From positions 153,002,140 through 153,066,139 of the forward strand of contig CM043955.1 in the NCBI GenBank assembly GCA_014529385.2: a stretch of 64,000 bases of DNA, given 5' to 3'. The stretch is from Adiantum capillus-veneris (taxonomy: Eukaryota > Streptophyta > Polypodiopsida > Polypodiales > Pteridaceae). A program made the position numbers and the translations under genes. Below, piece by piece: positions 13,090 through 24,500 of this stretch (the first letter of the stretch is position 1; every line of letters starts with the position of its first letter). Under the pieces are notes generated by a model, which saw only the letters and a list, made by a program, of their open reading frames with translations, made no database searches and was not told the origin of the DNA.

Positions 13090-14576
13090 ACTATTTTCCC
13101 GCAGCACGTTCCTGCTTCTTTCGATCATATTCCATAGCTTTTGAACACTCTAACCGCCAATGCCCATCCCCCAAATAGAAAAGGCAGGTTTTGGGTCGAT
13201 TAGGATCTCGACCACCTCTCCCGCGACCTCGACCCCCTCCTTGACCCCGTCCCCCTGCTTGTCCTTGAAAGGGCACTTCTGATGTATGAGCATGAGCCAT
13301 CACCATCCCAGGCTCTTGTCCATGCCCTGACTGTGGTGGGTGCCATGTAGAAGAATCCCGACTCCTACGACCCCGACCATTGAAGTAGCATTCCACTGTA
13401 TTGTGAGTGTTGGCCGTGCAGATTGCACACCATCTGATTCATTGCACACTATTGAGCAACATGTCCTAGATTTCGGCACTGAGTACACCATAGTTCCTTT
13501 AAACTTTTAACCACCGTTGCAGATTTTGACGAGTCGGATGGAACACCTTTCCCTTGACGCTGGGATTTTCTCCGAGGTGCCTCCTCCGATTGTTTCCCTG
13601 AATCACCGTTGCCTGAGTCTGAGGAATCTGATTCTGCAGTCGCCGACTCCGAACTATCACTGCCACTTCCCTGAGACTTTCGATGAGATTTCTCCCGCTC
13701 CTTTTTCTTTGATTTCTTTGGGGATTCTGTATCCTCCAAAGCTTCTCCTGCTACAACAGCTCTAGCAATTACATTATCCAGTGGAGTAGTTACCTTATCC
13801 ACTGTTTCCATAGCAGTTCTAAGATCCTTATTAAGTCCGCGCAGAAAATAATCATTCAACACTTTAGCTGCCGGCCTTTGTGCCTGAGGTACTCGTTGCA
13901 AAAGCATCTAGAATTTTGCAGCATAGTCCTCCACTGGCAACGACTTTTGCCGCAGCGTACGAAGCTTTTCCAGATGCTTAGGGACCGTCTTTTCCGTTCT
14001 GAGCCGTCGCAAGAACGCTCTGGATCCTTCGACATACGTCTGGAAGTGATCATCAGGGTATTCTGACAACCATTTGGCGGCTTTCCCTGAAAGTGTAGAT
14101 TCGAACACTGATTGTTGATGAAGAGAAATCACCACCCCAGGGTGATTCAATCCATACACTTTATTGAATTGTCGCAAATGTGCATCCGGGTCTTCCTTAG
14201 AAAGACCTCTAAAACGGCTATACTTAATCTGAGGCTGTGCCATCGTCCCTTGCCCAATTGTACTCCCTTCTAGAAAAAGTTGACGCACAATAGGAGGGGG
14301 GAACAATGGCGAGGAAACCCCAGAACTGCTTACCGGAGACGGTGGTGGAGCAACATGGGTAGGTGAGGTTGACCGCACAGCAGGAGGATATGACTGGCTA
14401 TGTGGAGTACGCCGCACACGCCGAATGCGTCTACCACGCACCGGACTTGATGATGGAGATACATGTTCCTCAGCCTGTGGTGTAGAAAAAAAGAGTTCAT
14501 CCGAACCGCTTCTCCTCCGACGTCTCCCCAAAATTGGAACCACCGGGTCAAGAGGACCCTGCGACCTAGTGCACAT
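13090..14576 (-). pseudogene. Gag region of the nested Ty3 element
   Basis: The capsid-like part (13,908-14,576) has 'YSRFRGLSKEDPDAHLRQF' and 'AAKWLSEYPDDHFQT', wording typical of plant Ty3 gag proteins. It is followed by a Lys/Ser-rich stretch, a zinc-knuckle trace 'CTQCRNLGHVAQ' (about 13,450-13,490) and a Gly/Arg-rich tail with a second knuckle-like motif 'CLFYLGDGHWRLEC'. It would form the particle shell and bind element RNA. Broken. Confidence 0.78.
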
Positions 14577-14602
14577 GCATATTCACTGCAGGCCGCCCAT
14601 CA

Positions 14603-14618
14603 CACATCGTGGTCGCCA
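14603..14618 (-). other. Primer-binding site of the nested Ty3 element
   Basis: On the minus strand this reads TGGCGACCACGATGTG, two bases after the 5' LTR end. The TGG start fits pairing with a tRNA 3' CCA end. I cannot name the tRNA with confidence. Confidence 0.6.
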
Positions 14619-14620
14619 GA

Positions 14621-15004
14621 TGTAATGTCTATGCCCACAGAGGAGCAATAGGCATTACGGGAATGATTACCCGCACACTGTCTTACATTATTCAATCAGC
14701 AGAACACAGGAAGACAGAACATAAGACAGACTACAGCAAATAGAACATTGCTTCCTCATTGATGTATATCAGAACATAGAGTAGAAGATAGATGATGTAT
14801 TTGATAACATGAACATTAGTGATTATCCCAAAGACAAGTATGCCCCCCCATATACAACCGTTGCTCTAGCACAGATCGGGAACGGTGAAGACCCCCATCC
14901 TGTCTTATGATATCCTATGAATAACTACCCCCATGGCTGCATGACTCCTAGTCCGTAATGCCCAGACCTCCGCAGGACCGCACTGTGTGGCTTATGCCGT
15001 AACA
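14621..15004 (-). repeat. 5' LTR of the nested Ty3 element
   Basis: This 384-bp copy pairs with 6,478-6,860. Its outer end is followed by CTCCC (15,005-15,009), matching the bases before 6,478. Element transcription would start here on the minus strand. Confidence 0.9.
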
Positions 15005-15009
15005 CTCCC

Positions 15010-15960
15010 TTGTACTTCCTTCTAATGTCCTTCTCTTCACATTTGATTTTGAATCATTATACCCTAGCATTCCCATTCAACAAGGTCTGCTTGCCCTCTC
15101 TGTCTCTATCCGACACCATTTTTCCTCACCTAAAGCAAGTCTCATCCTCTCTTTTGCCTCTCTTGTCTTAACCACCACTACATCTCCTTCCAAGGGAATT
15201 GTTGGCGACAAATCAAAGGTACTGTCATGGGTTCCAATTTCGCGATCGTCTACGCTTGCCTTTTTCTTTGTCACTTAGAAGATAGTATCAACCTTCCCTC
15301 CCATCCCTCTCTCCTCTTTTTCAAAAGATACATTGATGATGCCTTCGGCATTTGGCGGGGCTCCTTTATTGATCTTGAAAAAATCCTCAAGCTTTACGGG
15401 TCGCCACTTCAAAACCATATCAAGATTTCCCCGATCATTTCTTCCATGGAAGCTTTGATCCTTGACATTCATTTCTTCAAAGGATCCTCCTTTTCTCATT
15501 CAAGGATTCTTGATTCTCACTGCTTTCAAAAAAGTCTTAATGCTTACAACTACATTCCTTGGCAATCTTGGCACCCCACCCACCAAAAAACCGCTCTTAT
15601 CGTTCAGAGCTTAAAAGATATATCATTAGAGAGAGCTCCTTGGATGGCTTCCTTACCATTCGTGCCCGGTTTTTCCAAAGACTTAGAGCAAGAGGGTACC
15701 CCCATGCTCTCCTTCAAAACTACTTCTCCCTTATCTCTTACAATGACAGAGACTCTCTCTTAATGAAGAAACCCAAATCAAAAGACCCCCCCTTTGTGGT
15801 CAAACTTCCCTTTTCACCTTTTACATACAACCTTAATCTCTCTCATATCTTTATCAAACCTCTCACCCTTCAACTTGGCAACACGCCCTAACTATCCCAC
15901 CTCCCCAAGCCCCTGATCTGTTGGCTCAATGTGCCTAATTTTGGGAAGTTGCTAACCGGA
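15010..15960 (+). pseudogene. PLE reverse transcriptase core and C-terminus
   Basis: The reverse transcriptase palm is easy to read. Motif A is 'FDFESLYPSIP' (about 15,045-15,080), motif B is 'GTVMGSNFAIVYACLF', motif C is 'YIDDAFGIW' (about 15,330-15,355), and a motif-D-like block 'LILDIHFFKG' follows. The PLE thumb signature then appears: 'YNYIPWQSWHP' and 'FFQRLRARGYP'. The ending near 'PKPLICWLNVPNFGKLLTG' resembles the usual C-terminal end of endonuclease-lacking PLEs. No GIY-YIG nuclease follows. The enzyme would copy the element RNA; endonuclease-lacking relatives are known to prime at exposed chromosome ends. The gene is not intact. Confidence 0.82.
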
Positions 15961-16359
15961 AATTCTCACACCCCTCCTTAACCTCCTTTTCCCGCACCCC
16001 TCTTTGACCTCCTAATAAAAACCTCTCCTTCCTTCATTCCCCCCCCCCTCCCCCTCTAATGTCAATCTGTATATTTATCCTATCCCTTTTTGCTTTTTTG
16101 TGCCCCTCAATAGGGTTATTCTTCCCTATTTTCACTTTATGCCTTGAACCATCTAGCCTTTCTTCTCTTGATATTACCCCTCAAATGGTGCACATCGTAC
16201 ATAATGGTGCTTTTATTTACTTCTATGTACCAAAAGATGCTTGCATTCACTTCTTTGTACCAATAAACCTTCTATCCTCCTCTTAATCCTCACCTTTTGT
16301 ACCGACCTTGGGTCCCTAACCCCCAACCCTTGTTTAAAAGCCCCCAATCCTTGTAAAAG

Positions 16360-16410
16360 AATTAACACTACTAAAGAGCTTTATATAGCGAAACGCGTTT
16401 AGTGTTAATT
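16360..16410 (+). ncRNA. Hammerhead-ribozyme-like motif of the PLE
   Basis: The sequence folds as a type I hammerhead. Stem I is an 11-bp perfect helix (16,360-16,370 with 16,400-16,410). The seven-base core strand is 16,371-16,377. Stem II is GCT/AGC with a TTATAT loop (16,378-16,389). GAA follows at 16,390-16,392, then a minimal stem III ACGCGT (16,393-16,398) and the unpaired cleavage-position base at 16,399. Hammerheads with very short stem III are known from Penelope-like elements and may act as dimers. The core matches consensus except at one otherwise invariant position, so activity cannot be assumed. I did not find a second copy near the PLE 5' edge. Confidence 0.72.
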
Positions 16411-18480
16411 TATTGTTCTCCCCCCCCCCCCCAACACACTTTTGCCTCCCCAAATCATTATCTTTTTTTCACCTTTTTTCTTAGCTTGGTAATGTTCGCT
16501 CTCTTAAATTTCATGAAATTTACCAAATTTGCGCAAACTTGGTCAATGGACTTGGGACATCATGTTCTTTGGTCCCATAAGGTCAAAGTTGCAAATTTCA
16601 TCCATTTTGGCAAGAAAGTAAATAAACGCAATTATTAACTTTTTTCTACGCATGATGTAGACTCTATGTATGAGATATGGGGTGATTTGGATAAAAAAAT
16701 GTGACAGATAACTCAAAAATTGGATTGGAAAGACTTCTTTGCGTTTTTTGACAATTTCCAACTTTTTCTTGATCATTTTGGCTCATGCTTGAAATGTGGC
16801 ATGTATTAGATGTGTACAAGTGATAGATGAAGTGAAGGGAACATTTTCAATCCAAAAAAGTACAAAAGTAAATAATCGTGATTATTTACAACTGTCAATT
16901 TTTTTGAAAGACTTGACAATTAATGACGTAGACATATTCAATACATCTAAAACAAATTGAATTTGGTAAAGATTTGTCGTGTCGCATCATTTCGTGCTTT
17001 GTCGACTCTGAAATCGTCGAATTTTGTGACGAGATGGCATATGGAGTTGGTTAGTCACTTTTGAAGCTATGGACTTGTCCGCTACATAGTCATGATGCTA
17101 CCCATCCAGCTTTGGCCCATTTGGAGTCAGTTTGACTTCATATGTCAAATTTGACGCTTTGTAGCCTTTGAACTATTTTTTGCTTTTTGAGAGCTTGACT
17201 TGATTGTTTTCTTGAAACCATCCATGTACATTGTGTATAGACCCAGTCTATAAGTTGTATGTGGAGTCAGAATCCAATTCTGGCATCTAGCAAAAACCTA
17301 GATTTTTTACTTGGGACCCCCCTCGACCCCTGTCCAATGGTCATTTGGTGATATAGAAGTGTTCTATTATATAGGGACATCCTACAGTTCAAGTCTCATT
17401 GGATTTGGTTGAGCTGACAAGCCGCTATGGTCAATTTTGGATCGTAGGACTTCGTGCACTGCTTGGTTTCTAGGGTTTTTTTCATGAGCGTAGACTTGCT
17501 ACCCGGCCATATAGAATTGATCATTGATAAGCTTAGAACTTACCCCTCATGTCTCGTGTGAGATGGTGCCATGTAGAAGAATCCCGACTCCTACGACTGT
17601 GGACTCCGAAAATTGCGCGTGAAGAGGGTAGAGAGCTCTCTCCTCCAAGAGTGACTTGTGGAAATGAGGTGATTTTGGGCTACCTTGGATATCTATACTC
17701 GGACTTCTCAAACTATTTTTTTCCAAATTCCTATGTTAGTCCTACTAGGCCGTGAAATCTATGTAGACTCAAAAATTGCTTCAATCGGATTCTGGTAGCT
17801 CATTCTGCAAGAATTTGTGAAAGTAGGCCTTGACAATTTAATTTAGGCTTCTTGCTTCCATCTGTCGATTCAATTGAAATTTTTTGTGCATGTCCGCTTT
17901 GTCCTTCTGATCATCAACGTACCTTCAGTTTCTCTATCTAAGCTCATTTGCTATTTATTATTAATTTTTGATTCGTTCATTGAAAAAATCAAAGAAAATA
18001 ACAAAATACACTAAAAAAGCAAACAAAAAAAACAATAATTAGGAGAATCCATTGAAAAACACGGCTTTATTGTTTTTTGGTGGATTTCTCCATTTTTAAG
18101 TCCCAATATCAAGAAAAATAATGAAAATAACAAAAAAAAGATAATTTTTAAATGATTTTTTGATTGTATATACATTATTTACACTCATTGGGAGATGTTA
18201 TCAGTTAAATTTCCCCTGTTGATGATTTTGTAAGGGCATTATTAGGTAATTTTGTAAAAAATCACAAGTTAAAATCAAATTTTTTCTCCCTCTTCAAACA
18301 TTGACCTTAATTACTTAGTTCCCTCCCACCCCTCCTAGCTGGCGTACTTCGGGACGGCTGTGTGGATGGGTTAAACAATCATGTCTATGCATATCCTTGG
18401 CTGGATCTACCATGCTTTGAAGATCAATGCAATTCAAACCATTATTGTTACGAGACTGGGCACCCTCCCAATTGCAGTTA
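16411..18480 (-). other. Non-coding part of the giant Tat-like element
   Basis: AT-rich sequence with no credible coding region. It resembles the leader at 24,920-26,890 in composition and carries two copies of the near-palindromic motif (16,618-16,639 and 16,868-16,889). It also holds a 33-base exact match (17,565-17,597) to the gag region of the nested Ty3 element (13,339-13,371). The open frame starting around 17,549 spans that match and does not look like a gene. Confidence 0.55.
16868..16889. repeat. 22-bp near-palindrome GTAAATAATCGTGATTATTTAC
   Basis: This is one of at least six copies of the motif in the giant element. A more diverged copy lies 250 bp earlier at 16,618-16,639. The two halves are inverted repeats with a mismatch only near the centre. 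Confidence 0.75.
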
Positions 18481-18502
18481 ACCACTACAACAGGAGGGTA
18501 CT

Positions 18503-19490
18503 TTAAGCGGTCGATCTCCCCCTCTTCTCCCAACAATTATGTTGTGCGAGAGTTGGGTATTGAGTAATTAACTCAAGGGTTTCTGAGGTCGAGGTTTTCT
18601 TTGGTTGTCTTCCAAAGAGAAATTCTTGTAGCTTGTGTGCTCTTTGCTTTATTGTACCGTCAAGATGCTTTGGCACGCTGATTTCCTGAGCTGTCGATAT
18701 CAATAATGATTGTTGTCAAGCTTTTACCCGCCATTGATATCTTGGTTTTTCTTCAATGAAATGTTGTGGTCGAGTTTTTTGAGACTTAACTCTCCATTGC
18801 TTCATCGGTTTTACAGTTTGCGGAGAAGATAAGTGCTCCTTTTTCCTCCAAATCCATTTTGTTTTAGGTTCTCTGCTTGAAGATGCACCTCTTTGTGTTT
18901 TGAACCTTGGAACCATCTTTGTTACAGTCAATGATGTTTTGGGCACCCAGATTTGACACGGCTTGTCCTTAAGTTGTGCTTTTGGTACCCAGATTTGCAT
19001 GACTCCTTGCATGCTACTTGTAGCATTTGCTTGTCTATAGGATGGAGAAGGTTGATATGCTTTGTGGTTTGCTCTACTGGTAATCTCCTTTCCATTCCTC
19101 CTTGCTTGGTGCAATTGGAACAATAAGTTGTTCGCCTTTAGGTAATAGCTTGAGATAATTGGTATCCCAATCTGGTACTGCCCTGTACGTCCGCATCCAT
19201 GAGATCCCAAGAATCATTGTTTCATTCATGTGTTCATCTGGTAAGCATATAAATTGATGAGGGCATGAACATCCATGTACTATCACAATTAAGTTGACTA
19301 CTCCCAGTGTAGGTGTTGGGTTCTTGTTGCATGCTGTCAAAGACTGACTTGTTGCTTTCTTGCACGTGGAATAACTGACTGCATTTACTCTAGCTCTTGT
19401 ATCGACCAATGCATTTGTGCTATGATTGTTCAGTTGTACTTTGATGCAAAGATCCATTCCATCTAACCATTCGTCATCTGTTGACACTGC
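18503..19490 (-). pseudogene. Second protease-like block and WVPK repeats downstream of integrase
   Basis: After the integrase the minus strand has a retropepsin-like fold signature: 'NALVDTRARVNAVSYSTCKK', then 'LGVVNLIVIVHG' and 'MILGISWMRTY'. This resembles protease domains such as the one at 21,052-21,530, but it lies on the other side of integrase. It is followed (18,700-19,000) by repeats of the motif 'WVPK' ('QIWVPK' at least twice). The same motif recurs in the element at 36,100-36,480. Whether this is a domesticated duplicate protease or an insertion of another element's piece is open. Broken fossil. Confidence 0.5.
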
Positions 19491-19739
19491 ATCTTTTCGT
19501 AATTCTCATAGTCCGTCATCAAGTTCCAGAGTGTTGATAGGAATAGGTGTTTGTTGATTTTTGAGAGCAGCTTTTCTTTTGAGGACTCAAAGTCGAGATT
19601 CCTCTTGGGCTTCATCAATAACCTGCTGTCCTTTTATCTTTCTTTGCTTTGCTGCATACATCCTTTCTAGCAATTCATTGGTTAGTGTCAAAATGTACTT
19701 CTTTAAACGGTATCCCACTAATCCAATCGGCCATTGGTT

Positions 19740-20812
19740 CACCATCTAGGGTGGACAACTTAACTGCTCCACTTGGAGATACATCTTCAATGATAAACGG
19801 TCCTTTTCCCTTTTCCTTAAACTTGAGAATGTGTCGCTTAAGGGAATAGGCTAAAACTAAGTCCCCTTTTTTGAAGATTTTTGTAACTAGATGGGAATCA
19901 AAAAACTATTTTTGTTTCCGCTTTGTGCATAGATGGGAGCTACAACACTTAGCCTTTGCTTAGCAAGCTTTTCTAAATTTTCAAGTCTCTCTGATAGTTC
20001 ACATCCAGTCCACTCAAGATCCTTAGCTACCCTTAGTGTCGGCAATAGAAATTCTATTGGCAGTATGGCATCAAGACCATAAACAAGGTTAAGGGGTGTA
20101 GCATTTAAGGTTGTCTTGAATGAGACTCTATAAGCCCATAGAATAGCATGGAGATTCATTTCCCAATATGTCCATCCTGAACTAACCACTTCAGTCAATA
20201 CTAAGCTAAGAATTTCATTCGTATGCTCAGCTTGTCCATTTGCTTGTGGATGATAGGGAGCCGATTTGTTATGGATGACCATAAATTCATAAAGCAGATA
20301 CTCAATTACCTCATTGAGAAAATGAGTTCCCCTATCACTGACAATTTCTATTGGCAATCCATATCTCGTGAACACATTCTCATACAAGAATGCAGCTATG
20401 GTTTTGGCATCATTCTTTTGGGTTGCTTTAGCCTCTACCCACTTGGTCAAAAAGTCCGTAGATACAATGATATATTGAGCTTGGGTTCTATAAGCAGGTG
20501 GTTGTATGGTCCAACAAAGTCTATACCCCATTTTACAAAATCTCTAGCCCCCATCATTGGTCTTAAGGGCATGCTATCTACACGGGTTGGCATTTTAGCT
20601 CATTGACATGCATCACACTTTTGAACATATTCTTTGGCATATGCAAAAAGTGGTTGCCACCATATGCTTGCCATTAATATTTCTCTTGTGGTGGTTTCAC
20701 TAGAAAAGTGACTTCCAGCTAATCCATCACGTTCTTGTTCTATAATGGCAATATATTCGTCTTCATTTGCACAAAGACACAAATGTTGATCCTTTCCTCT
20801 TCGATACAATTG
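19740..20812 (-). pseudogene. Integrase of the giant Tat-like element
   Basis: The region reads 'GSHFSSETTTREILMASIWW' and 'CDACQ' (zinc-binding part), then the core with 'IIVSTDFLTKWVEAKA', 'SDRGTHF' and 'YHPQANGQAEHTNEI', and 'LWAYRVSFKTTLNATPLNLVYG'. Acidic residues of the DDE core are visible. No chromodomain follows; the C-terminal block around 19,740-19,860 ends the domain. Typical of Tat-type Ty3 elements. Broken. Confidence 0.82.
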
Positions 20813-21051
20813 GTTTCAATTAAAGGGCATAGTCCCTTGCTTCAGTTTCAATTGCTCTTTGGCGGTGTTTGCTCATATCCTCAAGAAATGTTCAGCTTGA
20901 CAAGTAAGTAACTAGATATTTACTCCACTTAGGAACAAGTGATATTCAGAACAATGTCACATGAGGTATGGGTGCTTGTTTCTGGCATTGCGGACATTTT
21001 TTACAAATGAGTGAACATCACTCCTCATAGTTGGCCAAAATACTCCAAGTC
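20813..21051 (-). other. Gap where reverse transcriptase and RNase H should be
   Basis: Protease (to 21,052) and integrase (from 20,812) are only about 240 bp apart. In Ty3/gypsy elements about 1.5-2 kb of reverse transcriptase and RNase H normally lies here. No motif of either is readable in this copy. Confidence 0.6.
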
Positions 21052-21560
21052 TCAAGATTCATTCAACCACGATGGATGCTTAGTTTCAGCCAAAGAGACT
21101 GAGTCAAATTCTTGTATGGGCGTTTTCATGACATCTCTATAAGTGTGATCTTTTAGATTAACCCTTGTTATTGATCCCACTTGCTTCAAGTATAGGTAAT
21201 TGTTTTCCCAATCCTTGATAAGTTGTACTTGTCGCATGAAAGGTCTTCCCACGATGATTTTATAATTGAGTTTCTTTCCAAAGTCTACTATTGCAAAAGT
21301 GTGTTGATAATCAATTCCACAATAACTAACTATCACTTTTTTAAGCAGTCCTAAGGGTTTTTTGATGTGTCCATCAGCTAATTGCAATTTCATTCAAGTT
21401 TGTCTAATGACTGGTCTTCCCCATGATTCCTATACTGCTATCGTGGCTATGGCTATGCCTGCCCCACTATCCAGTATTGCCATGGTTTCTATATCATTGT
21501 ATCTCACTGGAAGGGTTGTGTTTCCTTCTTCCCCTTTGTAGTACTCTTCGGCTTTGTTCA
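21052..21560 (-). pseudogene. Aspartic protease of the giant Tat-like element
   Basis: The active-site loop appears as 'MAILDSGAGIAI' (about 21,430-21,500), followed by 'VSYCGIDYQHTFAIVDFGKK' and the 'IIVGRPFMRQ' motif (about 21,220-21,330). The order after gag is normal for Ty3/gypsy. Fossil, broken. Confidence 0.75.
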
Positions 21561-24500
21561 TTGGAACATATCGAATCTCTTTGTTATCCATTTCGTGTTT
21601 CAACTTCTCCAAATTTTTCACGATTAGCCCTGTTATCCTTAACTTCTCTAGAGTTTTTTGCAGATCATTCCATAGATATGGTCTGATTTTTAACAGTTCT
21701 CCTAAAGTAAGAGTGCATTGAATGGTTGTAGACATGATTGAATGGATGTTGTCTACCTCTAGGATCTGTTCTGCTCTTTTTACCTGAGTGGTTTTACACA
21801 CTATGGATTCATCTTCGTTATCTCCCAAGTAAGAGGGTAGTGTTTTCAGAGTCATTGGTTTAGACATTCCTGAAGCTTCAAAGCCGCAATCTCCATACAA
21901 GGATTGTACATCCATGTCCATATCAGGAGGTAGATCGTCCAACCAAACTTTCTCTATAGGAGCTGACTTCATAGTTAGGCTCCCATCATTAATCTCTCTA
22001 ACTTTTTCCCATAAGTGTCTTGGCCAGTCTTCTTCTACGAATGGAATCCCATCTACGGCATCTTCATGCACTATGAGTTCTGGCTCTTTAGTTTCAAGGT
22101 GGGGTTCTACCACCACTTCAGATTTCTCTTTACTGGTTCCTACCACAAGCTCCTTAGGTTTGCCATACTTTCGAGCTTGGGTTTTTGTTTTTTCAGCATC
22201 TCTTGAGTAATCCTTACCAAATTTTGATAAGCTTCAAGCTTAGCTGCTTCCAAATCCGGAGAAAGATAGTTTTTCCATTTGTTTTCCATGTTTTGACATA
22301 CTTTAAGTCCCGCTTGGTAAGCTTCCAAGGCTACATTGAATCGCTCAAAAAATTTGTCTACCAAAATTGATTCTCCAGATTTCATTGTAGTTTCCTTGAT
22401 TTCACTTCCAGTTTCTTTCACTTTTTCTTAGAATAGTTTCTTGGCTTTCTCTTCGATTTCAACCCTTTGTTTCTGTTTTCTCATATCATACCTTTTGCTT
22501 CTGCTTCTCTTGGTCTTTTGTGAGGAAATTTTAGTATTCTCCGAATCATCAGAGGAGTTATGTTTCTTTTTCGTAGCCTGGGCTCTGGTGATTACCTTGA
22601 TCGGAACAATAGGTTCACTCTCCAATGAGATACTAGGTATCACTTGGACTACGTTCACTACTGTTTTACCCTTGTTTAAAGAATTTTTTGGACAATCTTG
22701 AGGGAAGTGTCCTCCCTTTTTGCAACATTGCATACAAAAAGCTTCAACTAGCTTAATGTTCTTGTCGGGCTATGGGCATTCATTTTTCCAATGATCATCT
22801 GCACCATAGTTATGACAGTTTCCAGTTCTTGGCTTAATCATGGGTCTTACCATCGGAGGTCTAACACCTTGATTAGCTGCATAGTACATTGGTGCAAGCT
22901 CTAGTGTAGTATAAGTCACAGGTTCTTCCATTGGTGGTGGATGTGAATTATACCAATCTCCTTCTACCATTATTGTAGATGGACTAGGCTCAGTATAGGG
23001 TGTAACAGATACAAGTGCTTGTTCATCTATGACTCCCTCAAAATGCGTACTTTACAAGCACTACATAATATCCAGGATATGGAGGTTGTTGACCCAACAC
23101 GTGTTGAGGTCTTTCCATACCCATCGGTGGTATTTGAGCTGGGGCCATATTAGGATGATACTTGTACATGGGTTATCCTTGTGGCCTCATAGGCACGTAT
23201 TGAACATTCCCATCATACTTCAGTCGGTAATAGCACTCATTGGTCTCATGGTTGGTCCATTTACCCTTGATCGACACCATTTCTGCGGCCTAATTGGTTG
23301 TCCATGTTGAGGTATCCCTTGCCCTGGTCCCCTCATAGGTGTTTTTTGCATGTTAGTCATCATGTCATTCATCCTTTTGAGCATGTCTTCTATGGCTGTA
23401 AAAGCGGTGCTACAGCAGCCGTTCCCACTTGTGTTGGTTTGGTGGATGTTGTTTTCTCACTTTGATTATCCTTAGAGACATCTTATTCATTGAAAGTATC
23501 ACAATTGTCTACTAAGTCAATAACATCTGACACACACTCTTCTAGGGTCATATGTTTCTTGTTATACATTATAGCATGAAGTTCTTTGTTTAGCAGTCCC
23601 TCTAGAAACCATGATACTAATCTTTCTTTTGCAGGTATCTCTAGTTCTGGGCATCGCAATGTATTGTTTCATCTATTTGCACAATCCCTAACAGACTCAC
23701 CTTGTTTCTGTTTGAAGCTATAGATTTGAGCTATCATATTATGTTTGACCTTGGTGGAATGTTTTGTAACCATGTTAGTGCTTTTCCTTCTGATGTCATT
23801 CCAAATCCCTCGAATTGAGTATGGAAATCAAATTTTCATTCTGTTCTTAGCACTTATTTAAATCTTGCTAAGTGGTCGTATGGATCCCTAGATCCACTGT
23901 ATTTTCTGTCCCATTTTTGAAAATCAGCTGGTCTGACACGTCTATTTGGTTCAACTCCTGGTCTCCTGGCAGTTGGTCCTATTCCGAGTCCTTGAAACCA
24001 GTTTGTTGGAAATACTGACTCATGTAGCCTTGGAATGGCTTTAATGTCACCCGATTTTCTTCGGGATGAGGTAGTTTCTGGTTTTTTTACATTACTCTCA
24101 AAAGATCTCTCGTGGAGTTCATCTCTTGAAATAGTTTCTGGTCCTTGGCTCAATTTCCAATCTCTTATAGAGTACCCTTGGTATTTGGTTTATTCCACCT
24201 CCTCAGGACTCATCATAACAAAGTTATTGTTATAACAATCCCTAAATAGGTAGATTGGTAAATCTGTTGAACCCTTGTCTTTGATTTTGAAGATATAGAT
24301 AATCTTCATGGGTGTTAACTGTCCTGATTTGGCATGAGAAGTCCATAGAAGATCTTTGACGTTTCTATCTTCCCAACAGTAGACTCCGATCCTAGGATTA
24401 TCCGTACTAAGCCGTTTCAAAGCCTTCAAATCAACTTGATCGTATTCCTCAAATTCTAAAGTCGGTGGTCCTTTTGCTGCCATATCTAGAATTATGGTAT

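Larger units (their letters stand above)
6478..15004 (-). mobile_element. Ty3/gypsy LTR element, Tat-like, nested in the PLE
   Basis: LTRs lie at 6,478-6,860 and 14,621-15,004, with TG..CA-type ends and a perfect CTCCC target duplication (6,473-6,477 and 15,005-15,009). Coding traces on the minus strand run gag, protease, reverse transcriptase, RNase H, integrase, then an extra ORF region before the 3' LTR. This is a complete layout, but it is a fossil with many breaks. By my count the LTRs differ at about 26 of 383 positions (about 7%), so the insertion is some millions of years old and younger than the PLE it splits. There is no chromodomain, which with the extra ORF points to the Tat-type branch. 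Confidence 0.92.
4245..16410 (+). mobile_element. Penelope-like retroelement (PLE), endonuclease-deficient type, split by a Ty3 insertion
   Basis: Coding traces on the plus strand before 6,477 and after 15,010 belong to one Penelope-like reverse transcriptase gene. The break between them is exactly a Ty3 element with a 5-bp target duplication. Diagnostic PLE features are visible: 'IIIKPTDK' near 6,100, 'FDFESLYPSIP' near 15,050, 'GTVMGSNFA', 'YIDDAFGIW' and the family C-terminal signature 'RLRARGYP'. After a short tail around 15,890-15,960 the coding ends. I find no GIY-YIG endonuclease, which fits the Athena/Coprina-like endonuclease-lacking PLEs. A hammerhead-like motif lies about 400 bp after the coding part. 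The exact 5' edge is uncertain (4,100-4,260). The gene is decayed. Confidence 0.8.

Noticed and set aside
15960-16360. GIY-YIG endonuclease of the PLE
   Set aside because: No GIY/YIG motif in any plus-strand frame of this stretch; coding wording ends near 15,960.
16410-16500. Telomeric repeats next to the PLE
   Set aside because: Only a C run (16,421-16,433) is present; no TTTAGGG-like repeats here or near 4,100.
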